NCBI RefSeq assembly: GCF_003121585.1
Contig: NZ_QEOO01000002.1
Coordinates: 18,021-82,020 of the forward strand
Reading direction: 5' to 3'
Length of the DNA: 64,000 nucleotides
DNA from: Nocardioides speluncae
Lineage (GTDB): Bacteria; Actinomycetota; Actinomycetes; Propionibacteriales; Nocardioidaceae
Shown here: positions 45,166-53,290 of the stretch, in pieces
Numbering within the stretch: the stretch's first letter is position 1
Layout of the letters: the number at the start of each line of letters is the position of its first letter
The notes under the pieces: generated by a model
What the model was told of the DNA's origin: nothing
Databases searched by the model: none
Seen by the model: the letters and a program-made list of their open reading frames with translations, nothing else
Position numbers and translations under genes: made by a program

Positions 45166-45531
45166 ATGGATCGCTCTCCCAGAATCAACAAGTTCTCGTG
45201 GGGCGTAGTGGAGGTCGAAGGGCACAGCTCCTTCAAGGACGTGAAGCTCTGGCCAGGCGGAGCCCGCCTATGGGATTGGAACGAGACCGGAACGCGCCAT
45301 CGACCGGGCATCCAGTGTGCAGACGTGCAGGAGCTGCTTGGGCACGGTGCGGAGATTGTCGTTCTTAGCCGCGGCGTTGACGAGGTTCTGCAAGTCCCGC
45401 CGCAGCTCGTCACCGACCTCGAGGAACGAGGGATCGAGGTTGTGGTGGCGCCGTCACGCGAGGCGGTGGATCGCTACAACGACCTCGCCGGTTCCCGAGC
45501 GGTGGGATGTCTTCTGCACTCCACATGCTGA
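45166..45531 (+). CDS. Mth938-like domain protein
   Basis: 121-residue single-domain protein of the Mth938/DUF498 family (related to NDUFAF3 and C11orf67). Landmarks are INKFSWGVVEVEG, KDVKLWPGGARLWDWNETGTRH and GAEIVVLSRGVDEVLQVPP, followed by an AxxYN segment. The biochemical role is unknown; eukaryotic relatives assist respiratory complex assembly. It appears monocistronic, with its own promoter. Confidence 0.85.
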   Translation: MDRSPRINKFSWGVVEVEGHSSFKDVKLWPGGARLWDWNETGTRHRPGIQCADVQELLGHGAEIVVLSRGVDEVLQVPPQLVTDLEERGIEVVVAPSREAVDRYNDLAGSRAVGCLLHSTC

Positions 45532-45577
45532 GGGTCGGAAGCCGGCGCACACGTCACGATCCGCCGCCTGGCCGAAC

Positions 45578-46111
45578 CTAGGGCTCGACTAGATCAAGAG
45601 CCCACGGCCAGTGGTAACCGGCCGCAACATCCTCTCCACTGCCGGACTCGATCGGATCGACGCTGCCAACCGCGCCCGTGGACGGATCGACGATGGTGAC
45701 GCCGGCGCACCGCAGGACCGCGAGGGAGGCGAGCCAGGCTGGGTGGCCGGCGAGGTCGTGCTTCGCGAAGGGGACGGCGACGGTAGGGACGCGGGCGCCA
45801 AGGGCGGCGCAGAGTGTGGTGAGTGGGAACGTGTTGGCGGTGCCGTTGGCCCATGCGGTCAGGGTGTTGAACGTCATCGGGGCGACCACAACAGCGTCGG
45901 GCGGCGGGACGCGCTTGGGTTCGCCGGGGAGGCGGTTGCCGGTGATGACTTCGACGTCGGAGAGGTCGAGTGGTTCGAGCCAGGGTATGGCGGCGTCGGT
46001 GGGGATCAGGATCGGGTCCCAGCCTCGGTCTCGTGCCTCGTGGATGCCGTCGACGGCCCTAGCCGCCAAGGGCGCCCCGCACGTCACCAGGTACAGCGTG
46101 CGCCCGGTCAA
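45578..46111 (-). CDS. Flavoprotein, PPC-decarboxylase-like
   Basis: 177-residue flavodoxin-like flavoprotein of the HFCD family (phosphopantothenoylcysteine decarboxylase and lantibiotic decarboxylases). Features are the N-terminal LVTCGAPLAAR phosphate loop, a VVVAPMTFNTLTAWANGTANTF FMN-binding stretch, and VAVPFAKHDLAGHPAW. Lacking the CoaC/CoaB fusion partner, it is unlikely to be the housekeeping enzyme. Its ATG overlaps the stop of the XRE regulator by 4 bp; I believe this regulator-flavoprotein pairing recurs in streptomycetes. Substrate unknown. Confidence 0.85.
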   Translation of the reverse strand: MTGRTLYLVTCGAPLAARAVDGIHEARDRGWDPILIPTDAAIPWLEPLDLSDVEVITGNRLPGEPKRVPPPDAVVVAPMTFNTLTAWANGTANTFPLTTLCAALGARVPTVAVPFAKHDLAGHPAWLASLAVLRCAGVTIVDPSTGAVGSVDPIESGSGEDVAAGYHWPWALDLVEP

Positions 46112-47304
46112 TTGAGGATCCCTGCGCGCGTCGCCATCGTGGTGAGCGCCGCCGACGGCCGCCGGGCGCGCTTCAGCAGGTCACGTACGAGGCCCTGCGC
46201 GACCGAGTCGAACCTCAAGACCTCGGGCGCGACGGACTCTGCCCGCTTCAGATGAAGGATCGCCTCCAGGTCGTTCCGAGCCTGGGTCTGAGCCCAGGCC
46301 AGGTCGAGGTAGATCCGCGACCGGCGACCGTTGAGTCCGACCGGGAACGACTCCGGGTCGATATCGGCTGCAGCGCGAAGAACCGCGCGTGGGTCACCGA
46401 GCTCGGCGTGCGACGAGGCGCGGTGTACGGCGACGTTGGTCGGGCCGAACGCGGTCCAGGCGTGGTTCGCGTCGCGGCCCAATAGCTCACCGAGTCGCTC
46501 GGCGTGCACCAGCCGTTCGATAGCGATGGGGCGGTCGGACCGCCGCGCCGCGATGACAGCCGCGAGCAGCCAGAGCGCGCCCGAGAGGGAGACGAGGTCC
46601 GGAGAGTCCGAGGTCGCGTCGGTCATGAGGCCTTCGGCCGCGCGTACCGCCAGCAACTCCGCAGCATCCGCACCATCAACCAGCAGCAACGCACACGCGA
46701 CCTGGTAGGCGGCCATCCCTTCGGCCGCCGTCGACTCGGCCGCCACGGCGGCGTGGGTCGCCCGATCGGCGGCAAGCCATGCGAGGTGGGCCTCCCCCAC
46801 CTTGGTGAGCAGCTTGGCGGTCACGACGTACGCCATGCACCGCGCAAGGTGCACACCTCGGCCGGCGCGCCCCGCGCTCCCGTCGTAGTAGGCATCGGCG
46901 GCGCCGAGGATCTCTGGCAGCATCGCCGCTGCGCGCTCGTACCGCGCCGCTTGGTACTCGTGGTTGACCAGGACGACGGCGTTGCGGAGCTGCGGCAATG
47001 GCCATGGGGTAGACGGCTCGGCGAACATCTCGCCGTACGCCGACAGCTGCGAGCGAAGCGCATCCAGTGCCTTCATCCGTGAGGAGCCGGTCGGGGTGAT
47101 GAGCCGCTCGCTGTCAATCAGATCGGCGACCTCGCACCGCAGCGCAACGGCGAGATCGCGCAAGGTGGAGAGTCGATCGACACCACGGAGGCCGCGCTCG
47201 ACCTGAGACAGCCAGGAGCGTGACCTGCCCACCAGCCCGGCCAGTGCGTCCTGGGACATGCCCTGGCGTCTGCGGCGGGCCGCGATCCGTTCGCCTACGT
47301 GCAT
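46108..47304 (-). CDS. XRE-family regulator with large C-terminal domain
   Basis: 398-residue transcription factor. An N-terminal Cro/C1-type helix-turn-helix (ERIAARRRRQGMSQDALAGL, recognition helix SRSWLSQVERG) is followed by about 300 residues of helical, TPR-like repeats, the layout of many streptomycete regulators. A flavoprotein gene overlaps its stop. Upstream, in the other direction, lie two tiny genes (47426 and 47662). The ATG at 47304 has a GAGG ribosome-binding site. Likely role is control of its neighbours; the ligand is not known. Confidence 0.88.
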   Translation of the reverse strand: MHVGERIAARRRRQGMSQDALAGLVGRSRSWLSQVERGLRGVDRLSTLRDLAVALRCEVADLIDSERLITPTGSSRMKALDALRSQLSAYGEMFAEPSTPWPLPQLRNAVVLVNHEYQAARYERAAAMLPEILGAADAYYDGSAGRAGRGVHLARCMAYVVTAKLLTKVGEAHLAWLAADRATHAAVAAESTAAEGMAAYQVACALLLVDGADAAELLAVRAAEGLMTDATSDSPDLVSLSGALWLLAAVIAARRSDRPIAIERLVHAERLGELLGRDANHAWTAFGPTNVAVHRASSHAELGDPRAVLRAAADIDPESFPVGLNGRRSRIYLDLAWAQTQARNDLEAILHLKRAESVAPEVLRFDSVAQGLVRDLLKRARRPSAALTTMATRAGILN

Positions 47305-47425
47305 CGAAGACCTCGTGCTTGTTGGTGCTGCCGAGTGTCCCCCAGCCTGCGGCGGCGATTGCGCACGAAAGTGCGCAGCCTGCCGAGTGCACGCTCACCC
47401 GGCGAGCCCGAAGCACGGTGCGTGC

Positions 47426-47665
47426 ATGGACAAGTCATCCGCACAGCCACAGCGTACGGGCGCAGAACTGGTGATGGTGCGAGTGTGGTTCGGCCGTCAC
47501 ATCGTCTGCGAGTACTCCGCCGTCCCGAGCCTCGCCGAGCGGTACGCCGCAGCGATGGGGCGCAGATTCCTCGGCGTGCGGGTCTCCACCGAGCCTGATC
47601 GATCCGGTAGTCGGCAGCCGCCTCCGTTGCCTGCCGAGCGGATGTGGGAGCTGCCGCCGCGATGA
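47426..47665 (+). CDS. Small hypothetical protein, 79 aa
   Basis: 79-residue protein MDKSSAQPQRTGAELVMVRVWFG... with a central RYAAAMGRRFLGVRV segment and a Pro/Arg-rich C-terminus. It is divergent from the XRE regulator and overlaps the tiny membrane-protein gene downstream by 4 bp (ATGA), which strongly suggests both are real and coupled. No family assigned. Confidence 0.6.
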   Translation: MDKSSAQPQRTGAELVMVRVWFGRHIVCEYSAVPSLAERYAAAMGRRFLGVRVSTEPDRSGSRQPPPLPAERMWELPPR

Positions 47666-47793
47666 GGTCGACCGCATCGGTCACCACCTGGGTTGTCTGC
47701 GGGCTCCTGCTCAGTTGGCTCGCGCCGTGGGCCTTGCTCGGACTGATGCTTCTGCTGCTCGGTGTCGCGGTTCGTATCGACGACCGAGGTTGA
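47662..47793 (+). CDS. Tiny membrane protein, 43 aa
   Basis: Reads MRSTASVTTWVVCGLLLSW, continues with a second hydrophobic run (WALLGLMLLLLGVAVRI) and ends DDRG before TGA at 47791-47793. It is essentially one or two membrane segments. Its ATG overlaps the previous stop (ATGA), the hallmark of translational coupling. It converges with the 2H-phosphoesterase gene 9 bp away. The call rests on coupling and clean hydrophobicity. Confidence 0.55.
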   Translation: MRSTASVTTWVVCGLLLSWLAPWALLGLMLLLLGVAVRIDDRG

Positions 47794-47802
47794 CGCCCAA
47801 CC

Positions 47803-48462
47803 TCAAAGTCCACGGGTCGCGTCGGCCAATTCGGTGCGAGCGCGCACCGTCCATTGGTAGCAGTGCTGGTCCCGATTCAGCGCAAGCAGCGATGCGGCTT
47901 CCACCCGCGCCGACGCCGTACAGGTCTCATCGTTTCCGAGAGCGGCGACGATGTCCGATAGCGGTACGCCGTCGGCGTTGCTGTACGCCACGCTCAGGTG
48001 TGGCCTGAACCCGTCCGCTGACTCTGGGACATCCGCCGAACCCAGTACGTCAGCGATCGCCGACCGCAGTTCGCTGCGCAGCCGGGCGAGTGGCTCGACC
48101 GGTTTGACCTCAAACCGCACGACCTCAGGCTCGATCGACAGATCTCGGATGGAGACCTGAAACGCGGTCAGCGACGCACAACGCTCTGCGGCGGCGGCAA
48201 CGATCTGATCAAGCACGTCGGCCTCGATCTCGTCCCTGAAACCGATGCCTTGAACCGTCAGGTGAAGCCACTGAGGAGGGATCGGGTCGAGGCCGCTGAT
48301 CGCGGCCAGACGCTGCTGGCAAGTCTGAACGACGCGGTGTACGTCGGTGGCTCGGTCGAACGTGATGTGCCACGTGTAGAACGCACGCCCGGCTCGCCAG
48401 CCGGATCGCCACCACCAATGATTCCTGGTGACCTCGGAAGACGCCTGGTTGCTTGCGGTCAT
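47803..48462 (-). CDS. 2H phosphoesterase (2'-5' RNA ligase-like)
   Basis: 219-residue member of the 2H phosphoesterase superfamily, which hydrolyses or forms 2'-5' or cyclic phosphodiester bonds. The two catalytic motifs are WLHLTVQG (HxT) near residue 66 and FRPHLSVAY (HxS) near residue 157. The ATG at 48462 follows a GGAGGGAG ribosome-binding site; an in-frame upstream extension looks non-coding. Specific substrates (RNA ends, 2'-5' oligonucleotides or ADP-ribose phosphates) cannot be told from sequence. Confidence 0.88.
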   Translation of the reverse strand: MTASNQASSEVTRNHWWWRSGWRAGRAFYTWHITFDRATDVHRVVQTCQQRLAAISGLDPIPPQWLHLTVQGIGFRDEIEADVLDQIVAAAAERCASLTAFQVSIRDLSIEPEVVRFEVKPVEPLARLRSELRSAIADVLGSADVPESADGFRPHLSVAYSNADGVPLSDIVAALGNDETCTASARVEAASLLALNRDQHCYQWTVRARTELADATRGL

Positions 48463-48624
48463 GCCTCTGAGCTCCCTCCAGCCGAAAACCGTAGCCAACG
48501 GGCGTTGCCCATCATCACGCATTGGACTCGCGCGATCGCCGTGTTCGTCAGAGTGCGGCTGGCGCTGCCTTGCGTTAGGTGCGTCCGACTGGAGCAGACG
48601 AGTGAGACATCGCTGCTCCGGATG

Positions 48625-48966
48625 TCAGTCCGGTGTGCCCCGAACCGCGGCCGTGAGTAGGACCACGGCGTCCTCGAGCGCCTCGAAGGAGTCCCACTCG
48701 AGCGGGATCACGACGTAATCTCCCGGAGCCAGCTCGACGGTATCAGCGCCCGCGACCACCCGCGCGCGGCCGCGAATCAAGTGGAGGGTCACCTCGCTGG
48801 CGTTCTCGTGCTCGGCGAGCACGTGGCCGGCGGCAACCCCGATCAGCGTCTGACGCAGCGAATGACGGTGTCCGCCGTGGATGGTGACCCCGTACCGGCC
48901 GCTCGAGGCGGACCGAGCCTCCGCCAACAGCTTCTCGCCGAGTACCGCGAGCGCAACAGTCTCCAT
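48625..48966 (-). CDS. Cupin-domain protein
   Basis: 113-residue single-domain cupin. The beta-barrel pattern includes HSLRQTLIGVAAGHVLAEHENASEVTLHLIRG and GDYVVIPLEWDSFEAL. The first cupin motif keeps His and Glu (AEHENASE), but the second motif lacks the usual His, so metal binding may be weak or absent. Small cupins like this act as binding proteins, isomerases or regulators. Stand-alone gene. Confidence 0.82.
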   Translation of the reverse strand: METVALAVLGEKLLAEARSASSGRYGVTIHGGHRHSLRQTLIGVAAGHVLAEHENASEVTLHLIRGRARVVAGADTVELAPGDYVVIPLEWDSFEALEDAVVLLTAAVRGTPD

Positions 48967-49275
48967 AGAAGTCCCCTTCGACGACCTCAGCGTAACGAGG
49001 CCGCGCGATCGACGTCAGCCGTGTAGTCCTGGTGCCCGCTCGACGCTCCGGATCGCCTGATCGGACTTCGTGTCCATAGCCGGTCGTGCCTCCGACGAGT
49101 GCGGAGTAGGTTGGTTGCAGGAGCGCCCTTCAGTGGACGTGTGTGGGCAGTACGCGCACATCGTTCGTCACTGAAGGGCCGTACCCGATGCCGCTCAGCA
49201 GCATCGATCGACTCTCGCTCGAGAGCGGCATTCCGCCGCGAGAGCGCCGGCACGACCGGATCTAGGTGCGTGAGC
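48967..49275. other. Intergenic region (309 bp) containing one hairpin
   Basis: Nothing here reads as a gene. The only structure is the inverted repeat at 49125-49179. A CATTCCGCCGCG dodecamer, also seen twice elsewhere, occurs near 49229. Confidence 0.5.
49125..49179. repeat. Inverted repeat, possible terminator or attenuator
   Basis: GCCCTTCAGTG at 49125-49135 is the exact complement of CACTGAAGGGC at 49169-49179. The loop contains a second weak dyad (GTGTG and CGCACA). It lies about 97 nt before the small gene at 49276 and does not directly follow a stop codon, so a regulatory role is as likely as termination. Confidence 0.5.
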
Positions 49276-49497
49276 ATGGTGGAGATAGTGCTGCGGGTCC
49301 GACTCGTGAGTGGTGACCAGCTCGACGTCAGGTATGAGCACGACGCGGTCGACGAGAACGAGGTCATCCAACGAGTCGTCTCAACGCTTGCGGAAGAGTC
49401 TGGCGTGCTTCGCACCCGGCACGGTGACCGGCTCATAGTGCTCTATGGCAGGGGCGTTGCCGCCGTCGAGGTGGCGCCACGCGGCGCAGTCCTGTGA
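49276..49497 (+). CDS. Small hypothetical protein, 73 aa
   Basis: 73-residue protein MVEIVLRVRLVSGDQLDVRYEH... with alternating beta strands (RLIVLYGRGVAAVEVAPRG) and a short helix (ENEVIQRVVSTLAEES). It looks like a small beta-grasp or ubiquitin-like domain, but no signature confirms this. No strong ribosome-binding site; an open frame extends upstream. Moderate confidence that it is expressed. Confidence 0.5.
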   Translation: MVEIVLRVRLVSGDQLDVRYEHDAVDENEVIQRVVSTLAEESGVLRTRHGDRLIVLYGRGVAAVEVAPRGAVL

Positions 49498-49555
49498 GTC
49501 CGTGACGGTTGCTGCCGTCGTCGTACGAGATCGTCGCCTCTCGGCCCCAGACGCA

Positions 49556-49596
49556 CGACGAGCCCCGACCGCAGCGTGTGCGGTCGGGGCTCGTCG
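49556..49596 (-). terminator. Terminator of the cold-shock gene
   Basis: An 18-bp perfect inverted repeat, CGACGAGCCCCGACCGCA at 49556-49573 and its complement at 49579-49596, with a 5-nt loop, 6 bp past the csp stop. One of the strongest hairpins in the window. Confidence 0.9.
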
Positions 49597-49602
49597 GTGA
49601 AG

Positions 49603-49806
49603 TCAGGAGACGCGGACGTTCTCGGCCTGCGGGCCCTTGGGGCCAGCGGTGACGTCGAACTCAACCTTCTGGTTCTCGTCGAGCGACTTGTAGCCGCTGG
49701 TCTGGATCGCGGAGTAGTGGACGAATACGTCCTCGCCGCCGCCATCCTGCGCAATGAAGCCGAAACCCTTTTCGGCGTTGAACCACTTGACGGTTCCCTG
49801 AGCCAT
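49603..49806 (-). CDS. Cold-shock protein (CspA family)
   Basis: 67-residue single-strand nucleic-acid chaperone. It starts [21 protein letters not shown] with RNP1 (KGFGFI) and RNP2 (VFVHYSAI) intact. The upstream 273 bp to the divergent MerR gene includes a probable long 5' untranslated leader, as usual for csp genes, but no specific thermosensor fold was worked out. Highly conserved; identification is firm. Confidence 0.97.
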   Translation of the reverse strand: MAQGTVKWFNAEKGFGFIAQDGGGEDVFVHYSAIQTSGYKSLDENQKVEFDVTAGPKGPQAENVRVS

Positions 49807-50066
49807 GATCTGATCCTTTGTTTCGTGCCGGGGCACCGTGCCCCGAGCTGCTGAAGACATCCACCTGCGCTGATGTCCAGCGAACCGAAAACCAGGAGTA
49901 CGAGATACAAGCCGCGACGTCTTGTGCGGCAAGGATGGCTTGGGAGCCATCCCTTCAACAGGCTCCACAATAGTGCATCGGCGCTGCCAACGGTGTTTTG
50001 GCGGATGCCGGCTCGGTTGGGCGGCACGAGGTGGCGCGCTCTTGAACCTCCAGCGGCTAGAGGTAC

Positions 50067-50072
50067 TAGCGT
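50067..50072 (+). promoter_or_regulatory. -10 box TAGCGT for a leaderless mRNA
   Basis: TAGCGT lies 7 nt before the GTG at 50080, identical in sequence and spacing to the box in front of the gene starting at 11607. It supports GTG 50080 as the start of the MerR gene. Confidence 0.45.
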
Positions 50073-50079
50073 CGTTTTC

Positions 50080-50886
50080 GTGACGGAGCGGCGGTGGCGG
50101 ATCGGCCAGGTGGCGGTGGCTACGGGACTCAGCGTGCGCACCCTTCGGTACTACGAGACGCAGGGCCTCGTCGTACCGTCCGGCCGGCTCGCGGGTGGCC
50201 ACCGGGTGTACTCACTGGAGGACGTCGAGCGGCTGTACCGCGTGTGCGTGCTGCGTCGCCTGGGCCGGCCGGTCGCGGAGATACCGTCGCTGCTCGCGCA
50301 GCCGGAGGACCTGATGGCCACCGTCGACCAGCACCTCGCCGATCTCGACGCAAGGTTGGCGGCCATGGGACGCGAGCGGGACCGGGTGATGTCGGCCCGG
50401 CGTACCGTCGCCGAGGAGCCGGTGTCCGACCTCGAGATCATGGCGCTGCTCGACGGCATCGGCGACGCGGACTCCGCCGCGCTGCAGCGCATCACGCTCC
50501 TCGTGTACGACGACCTCGAGGCCGCCCACGACTTCCTGGTCACCGTATTCGGGTTCAGCCCGGGCGAGCTGACCCGTGACGAGGCCGGACGGGTGGTCCA
50601 TGGCGAGGTGCACGTCGGCGACGGCGTCGTCTGGCTGCACCGCGCGGCCCCTGAGCACCGGCTCGCCTCCCCTCGCACCCTCGGCGCGAGCACCCACTGC
50701 ATGGCCGTCATGGTCGACGACGTGGATCGGCACTACGTGCGCACCCGCGCGGCCGGCGCGATCATCACGGCCGGGCCGCGCGACGAGCCGTACGGCTACC
50801 GCGAGTACGACGCCCTCGACAGCGAGGGCGGGACCTGGTCGTTCATGGCACCGCTCGACACCACAGACGAAGGAGACACCCCATGA
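50080..50886 (+). CDS. MerR-family regulator fused to a VOC (glyoxalase-like) domain
   Basis: 268-residue fusion. Residues 4-75 are a MerR winged helix ([26 protein letters not shown]) followed by the dimerisation helix ([19 protein letters not shown]). Residues 130-262 form a glyoxalase/bleomycin-resistance-type fold ([24 protein letters not shown] ... [18 protein letters not shown]). The VOC half probably senses a small molecule. It heads a tightly overlapping operon with an NTF2-like gene, a second VOC gene and a serine hydrolase, and is likely autoregulated. Confidence 0.9.
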   Translation: MTERRWRIGQVAVATGLSVRTLRYYETQGLVVPSGRLAGGHRVYSLEDVERLYRVCVLRRLGRPVAEIPSLLAQPEDLMATVDQHLADLDARLAAMGRERDRVMSARRTVAEEPVSDLEIMALLDGIGDADSAALQRITLLVYDDLEAAHDFLVTVFGFSPGELTRDEAGRVVHGEVHVGDGVVWLHRAAPEHRLASPRTLGASTHCMAVMVDDVDRHYVRTRAAGAIITAGPRDEPYGYREYDALDSEGGTWSFMAPLDTTDEGDTP

Positions 50887-51308
50887 GTACCGACAGCCCG
50901 GACACCACCGACCATCACGCGACCTTCCAGTCGCTGCTCGACCAATGGGCCGAGGCCATCGTCGCCAACGACGCCACCCGCATCGGCTCCTTCGCCGAAC
51001 CCGACTGGGCACTGGTCGGTCCCGAAGGCGGACCGGGTGAGCGGGCGCAGTTCCTGGCTCTGGTCGAGTCCGGAGACCTGACCCATTCCGAGATGGCCTT
51101 CGAGCTCCTCTCGGCCAGGGTCTACGACGACGTCGCGGTCGTCCTGGCCCACGGCACCAACAAGGGCACCTGGCAGGGCGCGCCGTTCTCCGCCGACGAG
51201 TGGGTCACCGACGTCTTCGTCCGTCGGCCGGACGGCTGGCGGTGCGCCATGTCGGCCCTGACCCCGAACTACGCGGCGACCCAACCCGACAACGAGGAGT
51301 CCCAGTGA
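50883..51308 (+). CDS. NTF2-like (DUF4440) protein
   Basis: 141-residue small alpha+beta barrel: ATFQSLLDQWAEAIVANDATRIGSFAEPDWALVGPEGG, then strands ending VFVRRPDGWRCAMSALTPNY. Typical of SnoaL/DUF4440-like proteins. Starts with ATG overlapping the MerR stop by 4 bp, and its stop overlaps the next GTG, so it is translationally coupled on both sides. Probably binds or transforms the same ligand family sensed by the regulator. Confidence 0.85.
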   Translation: MSTDSPDTTDHHATFQSLLDQWAEAIVANDATRIGSFAEPDWALVGPEGGPGERAQFLALVESGDLTHSEMAFELLSARVYDDVAVVLAHGTNKGTWQGAPFSADEWVTDVFVRRPDGWRCAMSALTPNYAATQPDNEESQ

Positions 51309-51718
51309 ACACTGTCACCCCATGCCTGCTCTATGAAGACGTCGCGTCGGCGCTGGCGTTCCTGTCCCGCGCGTTCGGCTTCACCGAGACCCTGCGCTAC
51401 GACGACCCCGCGGGATACGTCAGCCACGCCGAGATGCGGTACGGCGACAGCACCCTCATGCTCGGCGACCCGGGCCCGGACTACCGCAGCCCCAAGAACC
51501 TCGGCGCGACGACGGTCCAGCTCCATCTCCAGGTCGACGACGTCGACGCACTCTGCGCGCGGGCACGCGAGGCCGGCGCGGAGATCATCCGTGACCCCGA
51601 AGACCAGGCCTACGGCGAGCGAAGCTTCTCGGCAACCGACCCGGAAGGGCACGTCTGGACATTCGGGCAGCACCTGCGCGACGTACCCGCCGAGGAGTGG
51701 GGAGCCGTCTCCTCGTGA
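51305..51718 (+). CDS. VOC/glyoxalase-family protein
   Basis: 137-residue glyoxalase/bleomycin-resistance/dioxygenase-superfamily protein. Two beta-alpha-beta-beta-beta modules are visible (TPCLLYEDVASALAFLSRAFGF and VQLHLQVDDVDALCARAREAGAEI), ending YGERSFSATDPEGHVWTFGQ. It starts with GTG 51305 overlapping the previous stop and overlaps the next gene by 4 bp. A ligand-binding or detoxifying role in the MerR operon is likely. Confidence 0.88.
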   Translation: MNTVTPCLLYEDVASALAFLSRAFGFTETLRYDDPAGYVSHAEMRYGDSTLMLGDPGPDYRSPKNLGATTVQLHLQVDDVDALCARAREAGAEIIRDPEDQAYGERSFSATDPEGHVWTFGQHLRDVPAEEWGAVSS

Positions 51719-53102
51719 CGGTGCGGGCGAGCGTGGAGAAGGACCTGTGGCCACTGATCGAGACCCTCGTCGACTCCCCTGAGATCGCCGGCCTGGCCGT
51801 CGCGGTGGTGTGCGACGGAGAGGTCGCGGCGCGTGGTTTCGGCGTACGCGACGTCGGCACGGGTGCGCCGGTGACCGCCGAGACGATGTTCCACCTGGCG
51901 TCGGTGTCCAAGCCGTTCGTCGCGACCGCGGTCGTGTCCCTGGAGCTCGACCTGGATGCGCCGATCGTCGAGTGGCTGCCGGAGTTCACGCTGGCCGACG
52001 GCCGGGCCGGGGAGGTCACCGCGCGAGGGCTGCTGAGTCACACGAGCGGGCTCCCGGATGTCTCGGACTACGGCTGGCACGACCCGCAGCTGGGTGACGA
52101 GGCGCTCAGCGAGTTCGCGCGCAGCCTGTCGGGGTGGCGGCTGCGGGCGGAGCCGAGCACCGCGTTCTCCTACTCCAACGCCGGGTTCGAGCTGCTCGGG
52201 CGCTGCTGTCGAGGATCAGTGGTACGACGTTCGAGGACGCCATACGGCGGCAGCTCCTGGCCCCGCTCGGGATGTGGCAGAGCACCTTCCTCCGCAGCGA
52301 GGTGCCCGCGGACCTGGCCGCCTCGCCGCACGTCGGACGACCGCTGACCGTGCCCGACGGCGCCTATCCCTACACCAGGCGCCATGCCCCCAGCTCGACG
52401 CTGCACTCCAACCTGGTCGAGATGTGCCGCTGGATGGAGGCCCACCTCGAACCGGCCGACGGACGACTGGACCCCGCGCTGCTCGAGCTGATGTGGCGGC
52501 CCGTGGCGCCGGTGGGTCAGCCCCCGTGGGACGAAGAGGCGGCGCTCGGCTGGTCCGTGGGCAGGTACGGCGGACACCGGACGCTGAGCCACAGCGGTGC
52601 GGACCCCGGGTTCGGTTCGCGGCTGGTGCTGGTGCCGGATCGGCGCACCGGAGTCGTCGTACTCGCCAACTCCAACACCGTCCTGACCTCGGCCATCGTC
52701 GCGGCAGCGCTCGACATCGCCTTCGGCGAGCAACAGGGCGAGGGCGCGGCGGCCTTCCGCCGGCTGGTCGAAGCGGAGTCGGCCGAGTTCGGACTCGACG
52801 ACGAGGAGTCCACCAAGGCCCTATGGGGCGCGATCGAGCTGCACCGCACCGACCTTGTCTGGCCCCTGCTGCGCGCGTGGACCGAGCTACGGCCCGACTC
52901 GTCCGATGCCTGGACGATGACCGGCTGGGCACATCAGGTCGACGGCGAGCTCGACCTGGCGAGGAGCCGACTCCAGCGCGCCCTCGACCTCGACCCCGAG
53001 AACGACGACGCCGCGCTGATCATGCGCAACCTTCCCTCGGAGGCCTACGTCCTACCGACCAGTCTGAGAGACGCGCCCGTCCAGCGGGGTTCCCATTCTT
53101 AG
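51715..53102 (+). pseudogene. Beta-lactamase-fold serine hydrolase with a frameshift
   Basis: Class-C beta-lactamase/DD-peptidase-like hydrolase (about 460 aa) split over two frames. Frame 1 from GTG 51715 holds the SxxK nucleophile motif HLASVSKPF and the YxN motif YSNAGFELLG. At about 52200 the frame is lost; adding one base restores LLSRISGTTFEDAIRRQL in the frame that continues to 53102 and contains the third motif HSGADPG. All three catalytic motifs are therefore present, on either side of the break. A Glu/Asp-rich helical tail ends the protein. It is the last gene of the MerR operon. It could be a real inactivation or an assembly error. Confidence 0.8.
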
Positions 53103-53290
53103 GACAAAAGGTATGGTGGCTGGCGGGAGATAGACGGGGGCAGGACCTGGGAGGGATCTTGTCAATGCAGTTCCGCGCGACAACCGAATACCGATCGGCC
53201 GCCGATGGTCGAGCCCACCCGTGGCCGCCCGGAGGGCGGCCTGTCTCGTTCGAGGAGATTGGATTCCGAGACGGGTAGGGCGCTATCCGA

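Noticed and set aside
53165..53278. 37-codon frame with a GGAGGG site upstream of the globin-reductase
   Set aside because: Too short and without homology or coupling to the next gene; kept only as a possible leader peptide.
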